DNA of 64,000 nt from CALMEC01 sp964628685 (GTDB lineage: Bacteria > Actinomycetota > Thermoleophilia > Miltoncostaeales > Miltoncostaeaceae), in NCBI GenBank assembly GCA_964628685.1, contig CAZVNM010000002.1, positions 537,756 to 601,755 of the forward strand, in the 5' to 3' direction. The notes below the pieces were generated by a model. It was not told the origin of the DNA and searched no databases. It was given only the letters and a program-made list of their open reading frames with translations. Below are positions 16,812-24,806 of this stretch, piece after piece. A program made the position numbers and the translations under genes. The stretch's first letter is position 1; every line of letters begins with the position of its first letter.

Positions 16812-17279
16812 ATGAGCGCCGGCATCATCCCGTACCGCATCACCGGTGACGGCACCGTCCGCGTCTTCATCGCCCACCAGGGCGGACCGTTCTGGGAGCA
16901 CAGGGACGAGGGGGCGTGGTCCATCGCCAAGGGGCAGTTCGACCCCGACGAGGAGACCTCCTGGGACGCCGCGATGCGCGAGTTCGCCGAGGAGATCGGG
17001 ATGGCCTGCCCGGACGGCGAGGTGGTCGCGCTGGAGCACCTGCGCCAGCGCCGCGGCAAGACCATCGTCGCCTTCGCGGTGCGTCTGGACGACGAGGCGT
17101 CGCTGCGGTTCGTGGGGAGCAACCTGTTCGAGATGGAGTGGCCGCCGCGATCCGGTCGCACGGAGTGGTTCGTCGAGATGGACCGTGCCGAGTGGATGGA
17201 CGTGTCCGTCGCCCGGCGAAAGCTCCTGTCCGGTCAGCTGCCCCTCATGGACCTGCTGGAGGCGCTGGCGGGCGGCTGA
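16812..17279 (+). CDS. Nudix hydrolase
   Basis: A 155-residue protein with a recognisable Nudix box, GQFDPDEETSWDAAMREFAEEIGM (residues 41-64), containing the metal-binding REFAEE core. It starts SAGIIPYRITGDGTVRVFIA, like the stand-alone Nudix proteins that hydrolyse nucleoside diphosphate derivatives. The C-terminal part (EWMDVSVARRKLLSGQLPLM) matches that group. An in-frame GTG 12 nt upstream is a possible alternative start. The specific substrate is unknown. Confidence 0.92.
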   Translation: MSAGIIPYRITGDGTVRVFIAHQGGPFWEHRDEGAWSIAKGQFDPDEETSWDAAMREFAEEIGMACPDGEVVALEHLRQRRGKTIVAFAVRLDDEASLRFVGSNLFEMEWPPRSGRTEWFVEMDRAEWMDVSVARRKLLSGQLPLMDLLEALAGG

Positions 17280-17294
17280 GGCGGGGTCCCCGGC

Positions 17295-18128
17295 TCAGGC
17301 GATGTCGCCGTGCGGGGCGATGCGGATGCCGAGCTCCCGCGCGCCGCGGGCCCATTCGAGCATGAGGGCGACCCACAGGTCGACCCGCTGGGCCGCCGCG
17401 AGGAGGCCGTCGGCGGGCTCGTCGTCGTCGGCCGGCTCGCCGTCCACGTCGGTGGGCTCCCCGGGTTCGCACGAGGTCATCCACCGCGCCTGGGTGCGCA
17501 GGGCGTCCGGCCAGCCGCGCAGGTCCTCCATGTGCTCCCGCAGGGGGCCGACCCCGGTGTTGGGGCTCATCGTCAGGACCATCACGAGTTCCTCGGCGAT
17601 CTCGGCGCACGTGTCGAGGCCCTCGGCGGCCCGCTCAAGCGTGGCGACGGCCCGGTCGGCCTCGAGGGCATCGCACCATGTGGCGGCCGCCGCCCGGCAG
17701 AGCACGGTCACCTCGGCCAGCACGCCCGCGACCTGCAGGTAGAGGTTGGCGAGCTCGCCCAGCCGCAGGGTCTCGTCCACCCCGATCTGCGGGCAGATGG
17801 CGAGGTACGGGTTGGTCTCGGTGTCCTCGTCCCAGAACCAGTCGTCGGGCAGGTGCATGCCCTCCGCGTAGGCGACCACGGCCTCCAGGAAGAGGTCGAC
17901 CCCGGGGGGCCGGCAGGTCAGGCGCAGGGCGTCACGTGCGTCGAACGCGGCCCGGTGGAGGTCCACCATGCCGTTGCCGTCGGCCACGAGGCTCCACGCC
18001 GCGCGTGCGACCGGCTGCAGCGCCCGTGCCAGCACGGCGTCGCCGTGCGAGAGGCACATCGTCACCAGGTCGGTGGCCTGCGCCGCGAGGGCGTCGGGGG
18101 TGTCGAACGGAAGGCGTGTGTCGGACAT
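17295..18128 (-). CDS. Hypothetical protein
   Basis: A 277-residue, mostly helical and acidic protein with no signal peptide or membrane segment. Visible features are a helical core with ELANLYLQVAGVLAEV and RAAEGLDTCAEIAEELVMVL, and an acidic low-complexity linker, EPTDVDGEPADDDEPAD, near residue 225. Codon use and the ATG at 18128 look normal for the genome. It is convergent with the Nudix gene. No family is recognised. Confidence 0.8.
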   Translation of the reverse strand: MSDTRLPFDTPDALAAQATDLVTMCLSHGDAVLARALQPVARAAWSLVADGNGMVDLHRAAFDARDALRLTCRPPGVDLFLEAVVAYAEGMHLPDDWFWDEDTETNPYLAICPQIGVDETLRLGELANLYLQVAGVLAEVTVLCRAAAATWCDALEADRAVATLERAAEGLDTCAEIAEELVMVLTMSPNTGVGPLREHMEDLRGWPDALRTQARWMTSCEPGEPTDVDGEPADDDEPADGLLAAAQRVDLWVALMLEWARGARELGIRIAPHGDIA

Positions 18129-18236
18129 CGGCTCGTGAAGGATTGCGGAAAATCCTGACGACCGTAACCCCCACGGCCGGGGGTGCCAACCGGGACGGTC
18201 ACGCGGGGCACCCCACCGTGGGCCGACGGCGGTGGT

Positions 18237-18401
18237 TCAGCCGAGACCGGGCGATCCGGACGACGGCGGATCGGAGCTGGGAAACGACTCCTCCGACGCC
18301 TCGTCCACGGGATCGTCGGGCGTCTCGTCGTCCGGCGGGACACCCGAGCCCGGCGGGTTGTGCTCGTCGGTGTCCGGCTTCTTGTGCTTGGGATCGTTCA
18401 T
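18237..18401 (-). CDS. Small acidic disordered protein (EASEESFP-type)
   Basis: A 54-residue protein, MNDPKHKKPDTDEHNPPG followed by a Pro/Asp-rich stretch and VDEASEESFPSSDPPSSG. From memory, the VDEASEESFPxSDPPS block occurs in many small uncharacterised proteins of soil bacteria, so I treat it as real despite its size. It is almost certainly unstructured and soluble. CGAGGG precedes the ATG. A SigB/SigF-like promoter (GTTT-N15-GGGAAC) lies 11 nt upstream of the start, suggesting stress-induced expression. The function is unknown. Confidence 0.78.
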   Translation of the reverse strand: MNDPKHKKPDTDEHNPPGSGVPPDDETPDDPVDEASEESFPSSDPPSSGSPGLG

Positions 18402-18411
18402 GCCCTCGGGT

Positions 18412-18436
18412 GTTCCCGCACCACCCGTGTGTAAAC
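18412..18436 (-). promoter_or_regulatory. Candidate SigB/SigF-type promoter
   Basis: On the minus strand, GTTT (18436-18433), a 15-nt spacer and GGGAAC (18417-18412). The spacer equals that of the stronger match at 40170-40194, and the -10 element differs from GGGTAC/T by one core base. It would drive the small acidic protein at 18401. Confidence 0.5.
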
Positions 18437-18465
18437 GGAGGGCTGGCGCACCGGACCCGACACGC

Positions 18466-20010
18466 TCAGTATCCCCGCCACTCGCCGGCGGCGTAGCTCA
18501 GGATCGTCGGGCGGTCGAGGGTGCTCACCTCCACGCCGCCGCGCACCGCACGGTCCTTGGGGAACACCAGCGCCGCGCGCAGCACCTCGGCCGACAGGAA
18601 GCGGGTGGGCACCGATTCGTCGAACGTGACCTCGGGTGCGGCGCCGAGCGCGGCCGCGTGGAACCCCCAGTCGCCGAACGACGGCACGTCCACGTGGTAC
18701 GGCGTCGTGCGCCAGCCGGCGGCGCGCAGGGTGAGCTCGATCGCCCGGTAGGAGCGCGGTGCGAAGTACGGCGATCCGGACTGCACGATCATCGTCCCGC
18801 CGGGGCGCAGGTACCGGCGGAGCATCGCGTAGAACTCGCGGGAGTAGAGCTTGGCGAGGGCGGTCTCGTCCGGGTCGGGCAGGTCGACGATGATCGCGTC
18901 GAACGGGCCACCCTTGCCGTCGCGCGCCCAGCTGAACGCGTCGCGGGTGATCAGGTGCACGCGCGCATCACGCGGGGCGTCGGCGTTCAGGCGACGAAGC
19001 GGCGCGAAGGTGCGCGCCACCTCCACGATGCGGGGGTCGAGCTCCACCTGCGTCACGTTGCGCACCGACCGGTGCTTCAGGATCTCGCGCGCGGCCAGGC
19101 CGTCGCCGCCACCGATGAGGAGCACGTCGCGCGGATCGCCGTTGAGCGCCGGGTGGGTGAGGGTCTCGTGGTAGCGGTACTCATCGGGGGATGCGAACTG
19201 CAGGTCGCCGTTGAGGTAGAGCCGCAGGTCGGCGCCCGCGCGCGTCATGACGATGTCCTGGTAGGGCGTGCGCTCGTGCAGCACCACCGGGTCGTCGTAG
19301 AGCTGCTGCAGCGCCGTCACCTCGAAGTCGTCGGACCGGACGAGCAGCGTCACGAGAACGGCGAGCGCGACCACGCCCAGGCCCGTCGCGGCGCCGATCC
19401 GGGCGCGGTCCGCCGACCGCGCGAACACCGCCACCACCATCGCCGCCGCCAGCAGGTTGAGGATGCCGGCCACGATCGCCGTCTCGATGTTGCCGAGCGC
19501 CGGCAGCAGCACCAGTGGGAAGGCGACGCCCGCCACCAGGGCCCCCAGGTAGTCGGACGCCAGGAGGTCGGCCACGTCCGACTCGGTGCCGGTGCGCCGC
19601 ACACGCCGCAGGAAGCCCACGAGCAGCGGCAGCTCGGCGCCCACCAGGATGCCGATCACGCTCCCCAACACGAGTACCACCGGCTGGAACGTGTCGAGCC
19701 ACGCGAAGCTCCAGTAGAGAACGAACGCCGACGCCCCGCCCACGACGGCCAGGAGCACCTCGATCACCGCGAACGCCACGAGCGGCCGGTGGAGCACCCA
19801 CTTCACGAGCAGGCTCCCCACGCCCATCATCGCGACGAAGGTGCCGATGACGTAGCTCGTCTGGGTGACGGCATTGCCGATCAGGTTGGCGCCCATCGAG
19901 ATGAGCACGAGCTGGTAGATGAACCCGCACGTGGCGGCCAGGAACGTGGCGGTGAGGATGAGCGCCACGTGCAGGCGCCGCCGCGGGGCGGCGTCGGCGC
20001 CGTCGGTCAC
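18466..20010 (-). CDS. speE: Membrane-bound polyamine aminopropyltransferase (spermidine synthase-like)
   Basis: A 514-residue protein with about seven hydrophobic segments (residues 15-240) followed by a spermidine-synthase-type methyltransferase-fold domain. That domain shows the nucleotide-binding loop LLIGGGDGLAAREIL near residue 293, QVELDPRIVEVAR and the catalytic aspartate region IIVDLPDPDE near 381. It would transfer aminopropyl groups from decarboxylated S-adenosylmethionine to an amine at the membrane. The GTG at 20010 overlaps the DUF4247 stop as GTGA. It is the last gene of a six-gene operon, and the true acceptor in such operons is not established. Confidence 0.9.
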   Translation of the reverse strand: MTDGADAAPRRRLHVALILTATFLAATCGFIYQLVLISMGANLIGNAVTQTSYVIGTFVAMMGVGSLLVKWVLHRPLVAFAVIEVLLAVVGGASAFVLYWSFAWLDTFQPVVLVLGSVIGILVGAELPLLVGFLRRVRRTGTESDVADLLASDYLGALVAGVAFPLVLLPALGNIETAIVAGILNLLAAAMVVAVFARSADRARIGAATGLGVVALAVLVTLLVRSDDFEVTALQQLYDDPVVLHERTPYQDIVMTRAGADLRLYLNGDLQFASPDEYRYHETLTHPALNGDPRDVLLIGGGDGLAAREILKHRSVRNVTQVELDPRIVEVARTFAPLRRLNADAPRDARVHLITRDAFSWARDGKGGPFDAIIVDLPDPDETALAKLYSREFYAMLRRYLRPGGTMIVQSGSPYFAPRSYRAIELTLRAAGWRTTPYHVDVPSFGDWGFHAAALGAAPEVTFDESVPTRFLSAEVLRAALVFPKDRAVRGGVEVSTLDRPTILSYAAGEWRGY

Positions 20011-20471
20011 TTGCCGCTTCCCGGGCCGCCGCCGCGGAAGGTCTCGCCCGGCCCGCTGTAGCGACCCCACCAGCCGCCGACGTAGCCGTAGTGGTTGCGG
20101 TACCCGCGCGCGGCGTCCTCCACGCCCACCGTGATCGCCCCGTCCTGCGCGGACGTGACGGAGACCATGGTGTCGCGGTAACGCAGGAAGGTGGCGGTGG
20201 GCTGCACCAGCGTGTCGGCCGGCTTCACGTGGCGTGCGATGTCGTCGGCCGTCGCCCGCACCGTCCGGTGGGGGCTACGGCAGGTGAAGTCGGGCGGGGT
20301 GGAGGTGTCGCGGCAGTCCGGGTACGCCGACCGCACGTACTTGCGCACGTCGGCGTTGCGGCTGCATGCGGCGATCATGAGGGCGCCCGCCACCAGCAGG
20401 CAGAGGCCCGCCAGCACGAAGACCGGCAGACGGGTGCGGTTGCGCGCCGCCCATGACGGGCGCTCGGTCAC
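20007..20471 (-). CDS. DUF4247-like membrane-anchored protein
   Basis: A 154-residue protein with one N-terminal membrane segment (LPVFVLAGLCLLVAGALMIA, residues 15-34) and an extracytoplasmic domain beginning RNADVRKYVRSAYPDCRD. It ends in the glycine-rich tail YGYVGGWWGRYSGPGE and TFRGGGPGSGK. This matches my memory of DUF4247. The GTG start overlaps the preceding stop (GTGA) and its own stop overlaps the next start, so expression is tightly coupled to the polyamine synthase. The function is unknown. Confidence 0.78.
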   Translation of the reverse strand: MTERPSWAARNRTRLPVFVLAGLCLLVAGALMIAACSRNADVRKYVRSAYPDCRDTSTPPDFTCRSPHRTVRATADDIARHVKPADTLVQPTATFLRYRDTMVSVTSAQDGAITVGVEDAARGYRNHYGYVGGWWGRYSGPGETFRGGGPGSGK

Positions 20472-20968
20472 GCGAGCTCCAGGGTCGAGCGGGTGTGCAC
20501 CACCGTCCCCTCCTGCGGGTAGGCGTGGAACGACTCCCAGCGCACAACGTCCGGCGTGGCGGGGAGCGCGCGCAGGAGCGTCACCGCCTCGGCCACCACA
20601 CCGAACCGGGCGAGGAGCGAACGGCCGTCGTCCCGGTCGGTGGCGTCGGCGACGGCGGTCAGATACGCGGGATCGTCCAGACGATGCGTCACGGTGACGA
20701 TTCGGTGGACACCGGCGGCGAGGTGGGTCGCGCGGCTGTCGAGCGGCTCGCCGCCCGCCAGGTCGCAGGCCACCGTCTCACGCAGGGCGAGCGCGCCGTC
20801 CACCGCCACCTCCACCTGGTGGCTCGCCGCCAGCACGCGCAGCCGCACGACCACCGGCCCGTCCTCGACGTCCAGCGCCGCCACCGCCGCACGCCGCGGC
20901 CCGGTGAGGCTGCAGCGAAGCGCCGCGGCGGCCACGTCGGCATGCGGGATATCGAGGGTCAGTCGCAC
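20468..20968 (-). CDS. DUF2617-like cytoplasmic protein
   Basis: A 166-residue soluble protein recognised as DUF2617 by VRLTLDIPHADVAAAALRC near the N-terminus, LRVLAASHQVEV in the middle and the C-terminal WESFHAYPQEGTVVHTRSTL. The GTG at 20968 gives the conserved N-terminus and overlaps the DUF4178 gene by 10 nt; a longer frame exists but adds non-conserved residues. It sits inside the polyamine-synthase operon. No enzymatic motif is visible. Confidence 0.78.
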   Translation of the reverse strand: MRLTLDIPHADVAAAALRCSLTGPRRAAVAALDVEDGPVVVRLRVLAASHQVEVAVDGALALRETVACDLAGGEPLDSRATHLAAGVHRIVTVTHRLDDPAYLTAVADATDRDDGRSLLARFGVVAEAVTLLRALPATPDVVRWESFHAYPQEGTVVHTRSTLELA

Positions 20969-21573
20969 GGGTAGACCTGGATGCTCGTCGGCGGGATGGT
21001 GCGGCCGGTGGTGCCGCTCCAGGCGCTCCACTCACCGCCGTTTCGGTAGCGCTCCAGCGAGAGGAGGGCGTCGTCGTCATCGGCACCGACGAACTCCGCG
21101 TACTGCATGGTCCCCGAGGTGCCGTCGCTCGACTCGCGCTCCACCCGGTAGCTCGCGGTGCCCGACTCCTCCTGCTCGTAGGCCACGCCGTCGACGGTCA
21201 GCCGGTCGCTGTCGGTCACGTCCCGGTGCTCGCGGGCCTCGAACAGCGACGTCTCGAGTGTGCCCTCGTCCTCCACCGAGAGCCAGCGCGTGCCGCCGTC
21301 ACCGCCGATCAGGTAGTCCATCCAGACGCTGCCGTCCTCCTCGTAGCGCCAGACCTCGTTGACCCGCCAGAGCTCGATGTCGTGGTCGGTGATCGTCACG
21401 TGGTCGCCCAGCTTCAGGCGCATGAGGTTGGTGCCCTCGCGCTGGCCGGTGGCGGCGAACATGCGCGACGGCTCGCTGGAGCCTGTGGACTGGCGCGCCT
21501 TCGCCCGGCGGACGACCACCCAGGCGGCGATCACCGCGACGACGATGATGAGGATGAGAAGCGGCGTGGGCAT
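20959..21573 (-). CDS. DUF4178 protein with membrane anchor
   Basis: A 204-residue protein with an N-terminal membrane helix (LLILIIVVAVIAAWVVV) and a beta-rich DUF4178-type domain (LKLGDHVTITDHDIELWRV, WMDYLIGGDGGTRWLSVED, YRVERESSDGTSGTMQYAEF). The C-terminal SIQVYPCD overlaps the DUF2617 gene. DUF4178 proteins are repeatedly found with polyamine synthase-like and DUF350 genes. The role may be structural or in sensing at the membrane; this is inferred from context only. Confidence 0.8.
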   Translation of the reverse strand: MPTPLLILIIVVAVIAAWVVVRRAKARQSTGSSEPSRMFAATGQREGTNLMRLKLGDHVTITDHDIELWRVNEVWRYEEDGSVWMDYLIGGDGGTRWLSVEDEGTLETSLFEAREHRDVTDSDRLTVDGVAYEQEESGTASYRVERESSDGTSGTMQYAEFVGADDDDALLSLERYRNGGEWSAWSGTTGRTIPPTSIQVYPCD

Positions 21574-21595
21574 CGGCGGATGGTCCTTTCGCGTG

Positions 21596-22027
21596 TCAGT
21601 AGAGGGCGACGGCCACGATCACGCCGAGGGCGACCATGACGACGCCGGTGGTGGCCGCCAGCGGGTGGAACTCCTCGTCCATCACGATCCCCCGCATGTC
21701 ACCGGGGGTGAGGATCTCCACGACGATGTACCCGATGGTGAGCAGCAGGATGCCCAGCAGGCCGTAGCTCGCCGTGACGAGGATGTCCTTCCCGAACCCC
21801 TCGCCGGTGGAGAAGACGACCGCCGCCTGGATGGTGGCCTGGGCGATGATCACGGCGCTCACGATGATGTTGGCGTTGATCGACCGGCGCGAGCTGATGT
21901 GACCCGTGAGGTGTCCGGGTGTGACCAGGTCGATCACCCAGACCCCGATGGTTATCAGCACGATGCCGAGCGCGCCGTAGGCGGCGCCCAGCCCCATGTC
22001 GTGGAGGATGTCGTTCACGGTGTCCAT
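21596..22027 (-). CDS. DUF350 integral membrane protein
   Basis: A 143-residue protein with four hydrophobic helices arranged as two similar halves: LGIVLITIGVWVIDLVTPG in the first half and LLGILLLTIGYIVVEILTPG in the second, the internal duplication typical of DUF350. Acidic residues follow the first helix of each half (WVIDLVTPG, YIVVEILTPG) inside hydrophobic segments. It is 22 nt upstream of the DUF4178 gene and 25 nt downstream of the secreted protein gene. The activity is unknown; the family is associated with envelope-stress gene clusters. Confidence 0.88.
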   Translation of the reverse strand: MDTVNDILHDMGLGAAYGALGIVLITIGVWVIDLVTPGHLTGHISSRRSINANIIVSAVIIAQATIQAAVVFSTGEGFGKDILVTASYGLLGILLLTIGYIVVEILTPGDMRGIVMDEEFHPLAATTGVVMVALGVIVAVALY

Positions 22028-22052
22028 GGACGGTCTCGGTCGGTCGGGGTGG

Positions 22053-22724
22053 TCATTCGGTGTCGGCGCGCAGGCGTCGGAGGGCGTAGCCCACCAGGAA
22101 GGCGGCGATGCCTACCAGCGCGATGGCGGTGAGGATGGTGGGGGTGTTGATCCGCACCCAGTCGCTTCGGCGGATGCGGTCGGGACCGTCGGACGTCCCC
22201 GCGCCCGACGTCGACGGCTCGAACGCGGCGCGCGGCACGCGGCCCGAGTCGTTCACCAGCTGGCCGATGGCCATCATGGTGTTGCGAAGCGCCAGGTCGT
22301 CGCTGTTGCCCAGCAGGGCGCTGCCGCCGGCCTTGGACACCCGGTCGACGTCCCGCATGGTGAACGCCCCCGCCAGGTCCCCGGTGAGCTCCAGCCGGCG
22401 AGAGCCGATGGAGTCCTCCGCCTCGCACGAGCTGCAGGTGTAGGTGAGGCTCGCCGTGAAGGTGGCGATCCCCCCGGTGCACGCCGCCGGGTCGGTGATC
22501 GGGCCGTCGGGGTTCTGGCTGCTTCCCACCTCGTCGCCGGATCCACCGCGGATGGTCACGTTCCACTGGTAGCAGACGTCCTGGTCGTCGCCCACGTCGG
22601 CCAGCGTCTGCGCCAGGTCGATGGCGTCCTGGGGGTCGAGCATGCGCGCGTGCGCGGTCGCCGGGATCGTGACGAGGACTGCCACGAGGACGATCTGCAG
22701 CAGTTGACGAAGCCTCCCGTGCAC
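22053..22724 (-). CDS. Exported protein with C-terminal membrane anchor, first gene of the polyamine-synthase operon
   Basis: A 223-residue protein with a signal peptide (RLRQLLQIVLVAVLVTIPA ending near ATAHA), an extracytoplasmic domain with several cysteines (DVCYQWNVTIRGGSG, YTCSSCEAEDS) and a C-terminal membrane helix (ILTAIALVGIAAFLVGYAL) followed by basic residues. The cysteines could form disulfides outside the cell. The GTG at 22724 gives a standard signal peptide; a TTG at 22742 is an alternative. It has no named family that I recognise and may be the sensor or surface part of the operon. Confidence 0.72.
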   Translation of the reverse strand: MHGRLRQLLQIVLVAVLVTIPATAHARMLDPQDAIDLAQTLADVGDDQDVCYQWNVTIRGGSGDEVGSSQNPDGPITDPAACTGGIATFTASLTYTCSSCEAEDSIGSRRLELTGDLAGAFTMRDVDRVSKAGGSALLGNSDDLALRNTMMAIGQLVNDSGRVPRAAFEPSTSGAGTSDGPDRIRRSDWVRINTPTILTAIALVGIAAFLVGYALRRLRADTE

Positions 22725-22826
22725 CGCGGGTGAGGCTAGCAACCGCGTTGCGGCGAACGGGGTGCGGTCAGGAGGATCTTGACCGGACGTTGACGCGCTC
22801 GGAGGCCGCCGGGACGTGGGAGCTTC

Positions 22827-23129
22827 CTAGAGGAGCCCGTCTCGGCGGAGGATGTCGAGGGCATCTCGCCTGCCGCTGACGCCGAGCTTTCTGCAGACGC
22901 TCTTGACGTGTGTGTCGATGGTGCTGATTGCGAGGCTGAGTTCCTCGGCGGCTTTGCGGCTGCTTGCGCGAGCGACGGTGCGCATGACGGTGATCTCGGA
23001 GGTGGTGAGCTTGCTCGCCGGGGATCGGCGGATGTCGTTGAACACGAGCTGTTCGAGGTCGTCGATGCTGTGGCCGAGTGCGGCGGCGCGTCGGGTGAGG
23101 TTCGCCCGCGGGTCGGGTGTGCCGGCCAT
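22827..23129 (-). CDS. LuxR-type helix-turn-helix protein, stand-alone or 5'-truncated by the IS element
   Basis: A 100-residue product ending in a complete LuxR-type DNA-binding domain: KLTTSEITVMRTVARASSRK, AAEELSLAISTIDTHVKSVC, RKLGVSGRRDALDILRR. There is no receiver or sensor domain. Upstream of the ATG at 23129 the frame stays open for 13 more codons (SPLWLACPTAHA, protein-like) until a TGA inside the IS end. The original gene may therefore have been longer and lost its 5' part. The small N-terminal segment (AALGHSIDDLEQLVFNDI) is helical. Confidence 0.7.
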   Translation of the reverse strand: MAGTPDPRANLTRRAAALGHSIDDLEQLVFNDIRRSPASKLTTSEITVMRTVARASSRKAAEELSLAISTIDTHVKSVCRKLGVSGRRDALDILRRDGLL

Positions 23130-23161
23130 CGCGTGGGCGGTGGGGCACGCGAGCCAGAGGG

Positions 23162-23194
23162 GGGACTGTCAGATTGTTTGTGTAAGGGCGTGAT
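23162..23194 (+). repeat. Left terminal inverted repeat of the IS256-family element
   Basis: 33 nt reading GGGACTGTCAG then ATTG then TTTGTGTAAGGGCGTGAT. It pairs with the right end at 24546-24578, with five mismatched positions. The transposase stop is 3 nt inside. Confidence 0.85.
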
Positions 23195-23196
23195 GG

Positions 23197-24498
23197 TCAT
23201 CGGTTGGTCGCGACCGTGATTCGGTCGCCGTAGTGCATTGTCAGGGTGTTGAGGATCTTCTTCCAGCCGTTGATCTTGCCGGTGAGGTTTTCTCGGTTCG
23301 GGCGGCGGGTCGTCGCGACGAGGTACAGCACCTTCAGGGCGGCTTGTTCGGTTGGGAAGTGGCCGCGGTGGCGCACCGCCCGCCGGAACCGCGCGTTCAA
23401 GGATTCGATCGCGTTGGTGGTGTACACGATCCGCCTGAGCTCAGCGGGGAACGCAAGGAACGGTGTGAACTCGTCCCACGCGCGTTCCCAGGCGTTGATC
23501 ATCGCCGGGTAGGTGTCGCGCCACGTGTCGGCGAACTCGGCGAACTGCGCTTCGGCGACTGGGACGGTCGTTGCTTCGTAGATGGTGCGCATCTGCCTGG
23601 TGATCTGCGCCCAGTGCTTCTTCGAGGCGTAGCGCAGTGAGTTGCGGACTAAGTGCACGACGCAGGTTTGCACCGTCGCCTCGGGCCACGTCGTGCGGAT
23701 CGCCTCCGGCAGCCCCTTCAGCCCGTCGCAGCAGACGATCAGTGCATCGGCCAGGCCGCGGTTGCGAAGCTCGGTGAGCATCGTCGCCCATTGCTTGGCG
23801 CCTTCCCCGCCGGTCGGCCCCAGCCACAGGCCGAGCACGTCGCGCTGTCCGTCCATGTTCACGCCGATCGCCACGTAGACGGGCCGGTTGGCGACCTGCG
23901 TGTCGCGGACCTTCACGACGATCGCGTCGATCAACACGACCGCGTAGAGGCCGTCCAACGGTCGGTTTTGCCAAACGAGCATGTCGTCGATGATGCGGTC
24001 GGTGATCTTCGAAATCGTCTCCCGACTGATCTCGGTGCCGTAGATCTCCAGCAGATGCGACTGGATGTCGCCGGTGGTCAGGCCCTTCGCATACAGCGAG
24101 ATGACGTTGCCGGCAAGGCCATCAACGCGCCGCTGGTACTTCGGCACCACCACCGGCTCGAACGTCCCGGCCCGGTCACGCGGCACCTCGAGCGTCACAT
24201 CCCCGATCTCGGTGATCACCGTCTTCGGGTACGTGCCGTTTCGGCTGTTGCCGCTGCCACGCCCAGCGGGATCGCCAAACTCGTAGCCGAGGTGATCGGC
24301 CATCTCCACCTCAAGGCCCGTCTGCAACACCTGCCGGACCATCGCAGTGAGCAGGCCATCGTTGCCAGTGAGCTCCAACCCCTCCGAGCGGGCCCGCTCA
24401 ACCAGCTGCTGCGCCCACTCCCGAAGCTCGGCCGGCGGTTGCGGGGCCGCCCCTCGCGGCGACCCCGCAACCGGGACCTCCCGTGGTTCCTTCTCCAT
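23197..24498 (-). CDS. IS256-family transposase
   Basis: A 433-residue Mutator/IS256-type DDE transposase that looks complete. The catalytic residues can be placed in VVLIDAIVVKVRD (first Asp), LIVCCDGLKGLPEAI (second Asp) and TTNAIESLNARFRRA (Glu). The conserved QTCVVHLVRNSLRYASKK segment lies between the second Asp and the Glu. The N-terminal part (LTGNDGLLTAMVRQVLQTGL, EMADHLGYEFGD) is the DNA-binding region. There is no frameshift, so the element may still move. Confidence 0.96.
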   Translation of the reverse strand: MEKEPREVPVAGSPRGAAPQPPAELREWAQQLVERARSEGLELTGNDGLLTAMVRQVLQTGLEVEMADHLGYEFGDPAGRGSGNSRNGTYPKTVITEIGDVTLEVPRDRAGTFEPVVVPKYQRRVDGLAGNVISLYAKGLTTGDIQSHLLEIYGTEISRETISKITDRIIDDMLVWQNRPLDGLYAVVLIDAIVVKVRDTQVANRPVYVAIGVNMDGQRDVLGLWLGPTGGEGAKQWATMLTELRNRGLADALIVCCDGLKGLPEAIRTTWPEATVQTCVVHLVRNSLRYASKKHWAQITRQMRTIYEATTVPVAEAQFAEFADTWRDTYPAMINAWERAWDEFTPFLAFPAELRRIVYTTNAIESLNARFRRAVRHRGHFPTEQAALKVLYLVATTRRPNRENLTGKINGWKKILNTLTMHYGDRITVATNR

Positions 24499-24545
24499 GA
24501 TCGTGATCCTTTCAGCCCGCGGCCACCAGCCGCCAGGCAGGTCAG

Positions 24546-24578
24546 ATCACGCCCTTACACAAAGTTCCTGACACTCCC
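24546..24578 (-). repeat. Right terminal inverted repeat of the IS256-family element
   Basis: Reading outward on the minus strand: GGGAGTGTCAG, GAAC, then TTTGTGTAAGGGCGTGAT. It ends directly against the toxin gene fragment, whose reading frame is open across the repeat. Confidence 0.85.
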
Positions 24579-24806
24579 AATTACTGGGATGGGTCAGCCG
24601 CGACGAAGCAGACGTTCTTTGATGGAGGAATGTCGATTGGAGATGTTGAGCAAGCTATTGGCGCAGTGGCTCGCCAGAACCGTGACGCTCTAATCAAGAT
24701 CGGTGCAGGGACTGGGCAGGTAGAAGGCACGGTAAACGGGGTCGACTATGTGTTAGGTGTCTCCAGAGGTCGCATTGGTCAGTTCTATCCGGGTAGGCTC
24801 CCGTGA
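24579..24806 (+). pseudogene. C-terminal remnant of a polymorphic toxin (EndoU-like nuclease tail)
   Basis: Seventy-five codons without a start, directly abutting the IS end and stopping at TGA 24804-24806. The sequence (ATKQTFFDGGMSIGDVEQAI, GTGQVEGTVNGVDYVLGVS, RGRIGQFYPGRLP) resembles the C-terminal half of bacterial EndoU-type toxins, with the KxxFF, GTVNGV and YP positions that close that fold. Codon use is unlike the rest of the window, including a TTA leucine codon. The catalytic histidines and all delivery domains would lie in the lost 5' part, so the fragment should be inactive. The family call is tentative; the toxin-immunity layout is clearer. Confidence 0.62.

Larger units (their letters stand above)
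23162..24578. mobile_element. IS256-family insertion sequence, intact
   Basis: About 1.42 kb with one transposase gene and imperfect terminal inverted repeats. The shared end pattern is GGGA(C/G)TGTCAG, four variable bases, then TTTGTGTAAGGGCGTGAT. The left end is at 23162-23194 and the right end at 24546-24578. The bases outside the two ends (CCAGAGGG and AATTACTG) do not match, so no target-site duplication is visible. The flanks carry two unrelated gene fragments, suggesting that the element marks a deletion or rearrangement junction. Confidence 0.93.

Noticed and set aside
18232..20061. A 609-codon plus-strand frame opposite the polyamine synthase
   Set aside because: It is the complement of a clearly conserved gene and shows no protein-like signature.
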